Notes under the pieces: generated by a model | What the model saw: the letters and a program-made list of their open reading frames with translations, nothing else | Databases searched by the model: none | What the model was told of the DNA's origin: nothing | Translations under genes and position numbers: made by a program | NCBI RefSeq assembly: GCF_003144195.1 | Contig: NW_020290000.1 | Coordinates: forward strand, 124,001 to 188,000 | Source of the DNA: Ceraceosorus guamensis | Lineage: Eukaryota; Basidiomycota; Exobasidiomycetes; Ceraceosorales; Ceraceosoraceae | Reading direction: 5' to 3' | Length of the DNA: 64,000 nucleotides | Part shown: in pieces, positions 62,918 to 64,000 of the stretch | How the letters are laid out: the number at the start of each line of letters is the position of its first letter | Position numbering within the stretch: position 1 is the first letter of the stretch

Positions 62918-64000
62918 TTAGAGCTGGTATCTAAAGTCTTGGTGGCCTTCGAGAACGGCCTTTCCGTCGTTGGCGCGCTTGTTCTGCACTCTGAAGACGA
63001 TGTGCTGAAGGACGCAGATTCCGACAGTGATGGCGTTCATGGCGAGGGTCAGGTGGATACCCTCGGTGTAGTGAGGAGCGGCTCTCTCGGTGAACGATAC
63101 GCCTGCAGCAATACCACCGATACCGCCAAATGCGACGACGATGGCGCTGGTGAAGGCACGCTTGGCCGATCCTCGAATGTTGATTTGAGAGTAGCCAATG
63201 ACGAGGGGAACGACGCTGTTGCAGCCACCGACGGCAAGGCAGACGCCAAAGTACCTAGGTCCAGTGCCGGTCGCGTACGAGTAGACGCTGGTGCCAATGA
63301 TGGTGCAGATGGCGTTGAAGGCGATCAGGGGTGTCCTGACTTGGAAGCGGTCCGAGATGAAGGCGGATCCGATGACGGGAACCAGCGCCCAGACGTAAGG
63401 GGGAGCGACGAGGAGCTGGCTGAGAGCGACGTCGAAACCCATGCCGGCCAAGATTCTGGGCAAGAAGTAGCTGAGAGAGTAGCTCGCAAGGGTCGCGCCA
63501 AAGAATTGAACAGCAGTGGCCCAGATCTTAAGATCGAGGGAGAAGCGCATCAGCTTTGAGAAGGTCATGCTGTCCTGGACGAAGTCGGCACGGTCTCGCT
63601 CAATGCGCGTCTTGACGATCGCGCGTTGCTCTTCGTTCAAGAACTTGGCCTTGGGTCCAGGGAAGTCGACGATGGTCAGCGCGCCGATGACTCCGAGGAC
63701 AACGGTGATGATGCCTTCGATGATAAAGATGCTCCTCCATCCCTGGTTCTTGTACATGCGAATCAAACCAAGACCGTAAGCGAGGATAGCGGAGAGGCCG
63801 GAAGCGAGGATGGAAAGGGAGTAGAAGATGGACATTCTTCGTTGCACTTCGGCTCTTGGGTACCATGAAGAGAGCTGCGAGAGAGGCATAGGCGGTAGGG
63901 ATCGATCAGTCAACAAGTCCTCGATGTAATGACGGGCGCGCTGTACTCACCAAGTAAACGGCACCAGGGAACAATGCAGCTTCGAAAATACCGAGCAGAG
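62918..64000 (-). CDS. MFS transporter, anion:cation symporter family (5' part beyond right edge)
   Basis: Two visible exons: 64000-63951 (partial) and 63874-62918, joined across a GTGAGT...CGCAG intron. The first reads LGIFEAALFPGAVYL, the second continues LSSWYPRAEVQRRMSIFY. ACS-family marks follow: GWRSIFIIEGIITVVLG, the loop FPGPKAKFLNEEQRAIVKTR, LDLKIWATAVQFFGATLASY, FLPRILAGMGFDVALSQLL, SAFISDRFQVRTP, GSAKRAFTSAIVVAFGGIGG and the closing HQDFRYQL. Six transmembrane segments of the C-terminal half and part of the N-terminal half are visible. Members import organic anions such as nicotinate or allantoate; substrate unknown. This copy lacks the many introns of the other transporter in the window, and loop and ending differ, so the two are not recent duplicates. 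Confidence 0.93.

Noticed and set aside
62873-63559. 228-codon plus-strand ORF, Asp/Gly/Val-rich
   Set aside because: Exact antisense shadow of the ACS-family transporter exon.

Overview
The window is nuclear DNA of a filamentous or yeast-like basidiomycete, most likely Ustilaginomycotina (smuts and relatives). Evidence: moderately GC-rich sequence; about 22 protein genes on both strands with short introns (about 60-300 nt) that mostly begin GTGAGT/GTAAGT and end YAG; a Clp1-like (clampless) protein; a secreted Cys-rich protein with Kex2-type dibasic sites; and intergenic motifs of the kind 'cgtgattcgtgatt' and 'actcgtgactc', which I recall from smut genomes. Intron density is higher than in Ustilago maydis, so the exact order is left open. 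I saw no rRNA, tRNA, CRISPR array, virus-like element or recognisable transposon.

Layout. 0-10 kb: a short-chain dehydrogenase cut by the left edge, a GPI-anchored Kre9/Knh-like wall protein, a possible small spliced gene, a secreted Lys/His-rich protein and a multi-pass membrane protein. 11.8-18 kb: TFIIA gamma subunit, an S9 prolyl-oligopeptidase-type gene that carries a complete PIG-H (GPI-GlcNAc transferase subunit) domain inside its catalytic domain, and a convergent phosphopantetheinyl transferase. 20-26 kb: a homeodomain regulator and the 24-kDa Fe-S subunit of complex I. 26-40.5 kb: REV1 divergent from SWC5, the Cys-rich secreted precursor, NCA2 and ERCC1/RAD10. 42-46.4 kb: the Clp1-like gene and a 12-exon ACS-family transporter. 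47.4-52.3 kb: a 1583-residue protein of unknown function. 52.3-56.4 kb: a gene-poor stretch. 56.4-64 kb: a TLC-like membrane protein, NOP10 (64 aa, hidden by its tiny first exon), a PAF-acetylhydrolase-like lipase and a second ACS-family transporter cut by the right edge.

Most genes are unrelated housekeeping functions. Two loose themes are DNA damage tolerance and repair (REV1, SWC5, ERCC1 within 14.5 kb, two of them with ubiquitin-binding motifs) and mitochondrial function (complex I 24-kDa subunit, ACP synthase, NCA2). The strongest unusual observation is the in-frame PIG-H domain within the S9 peptidase: both junctions lie inside exons and both frames are kept. Gene models were built by hand from splice signals and reading frames; every multi-exon model listed closes in frame, but none has transcript support here.
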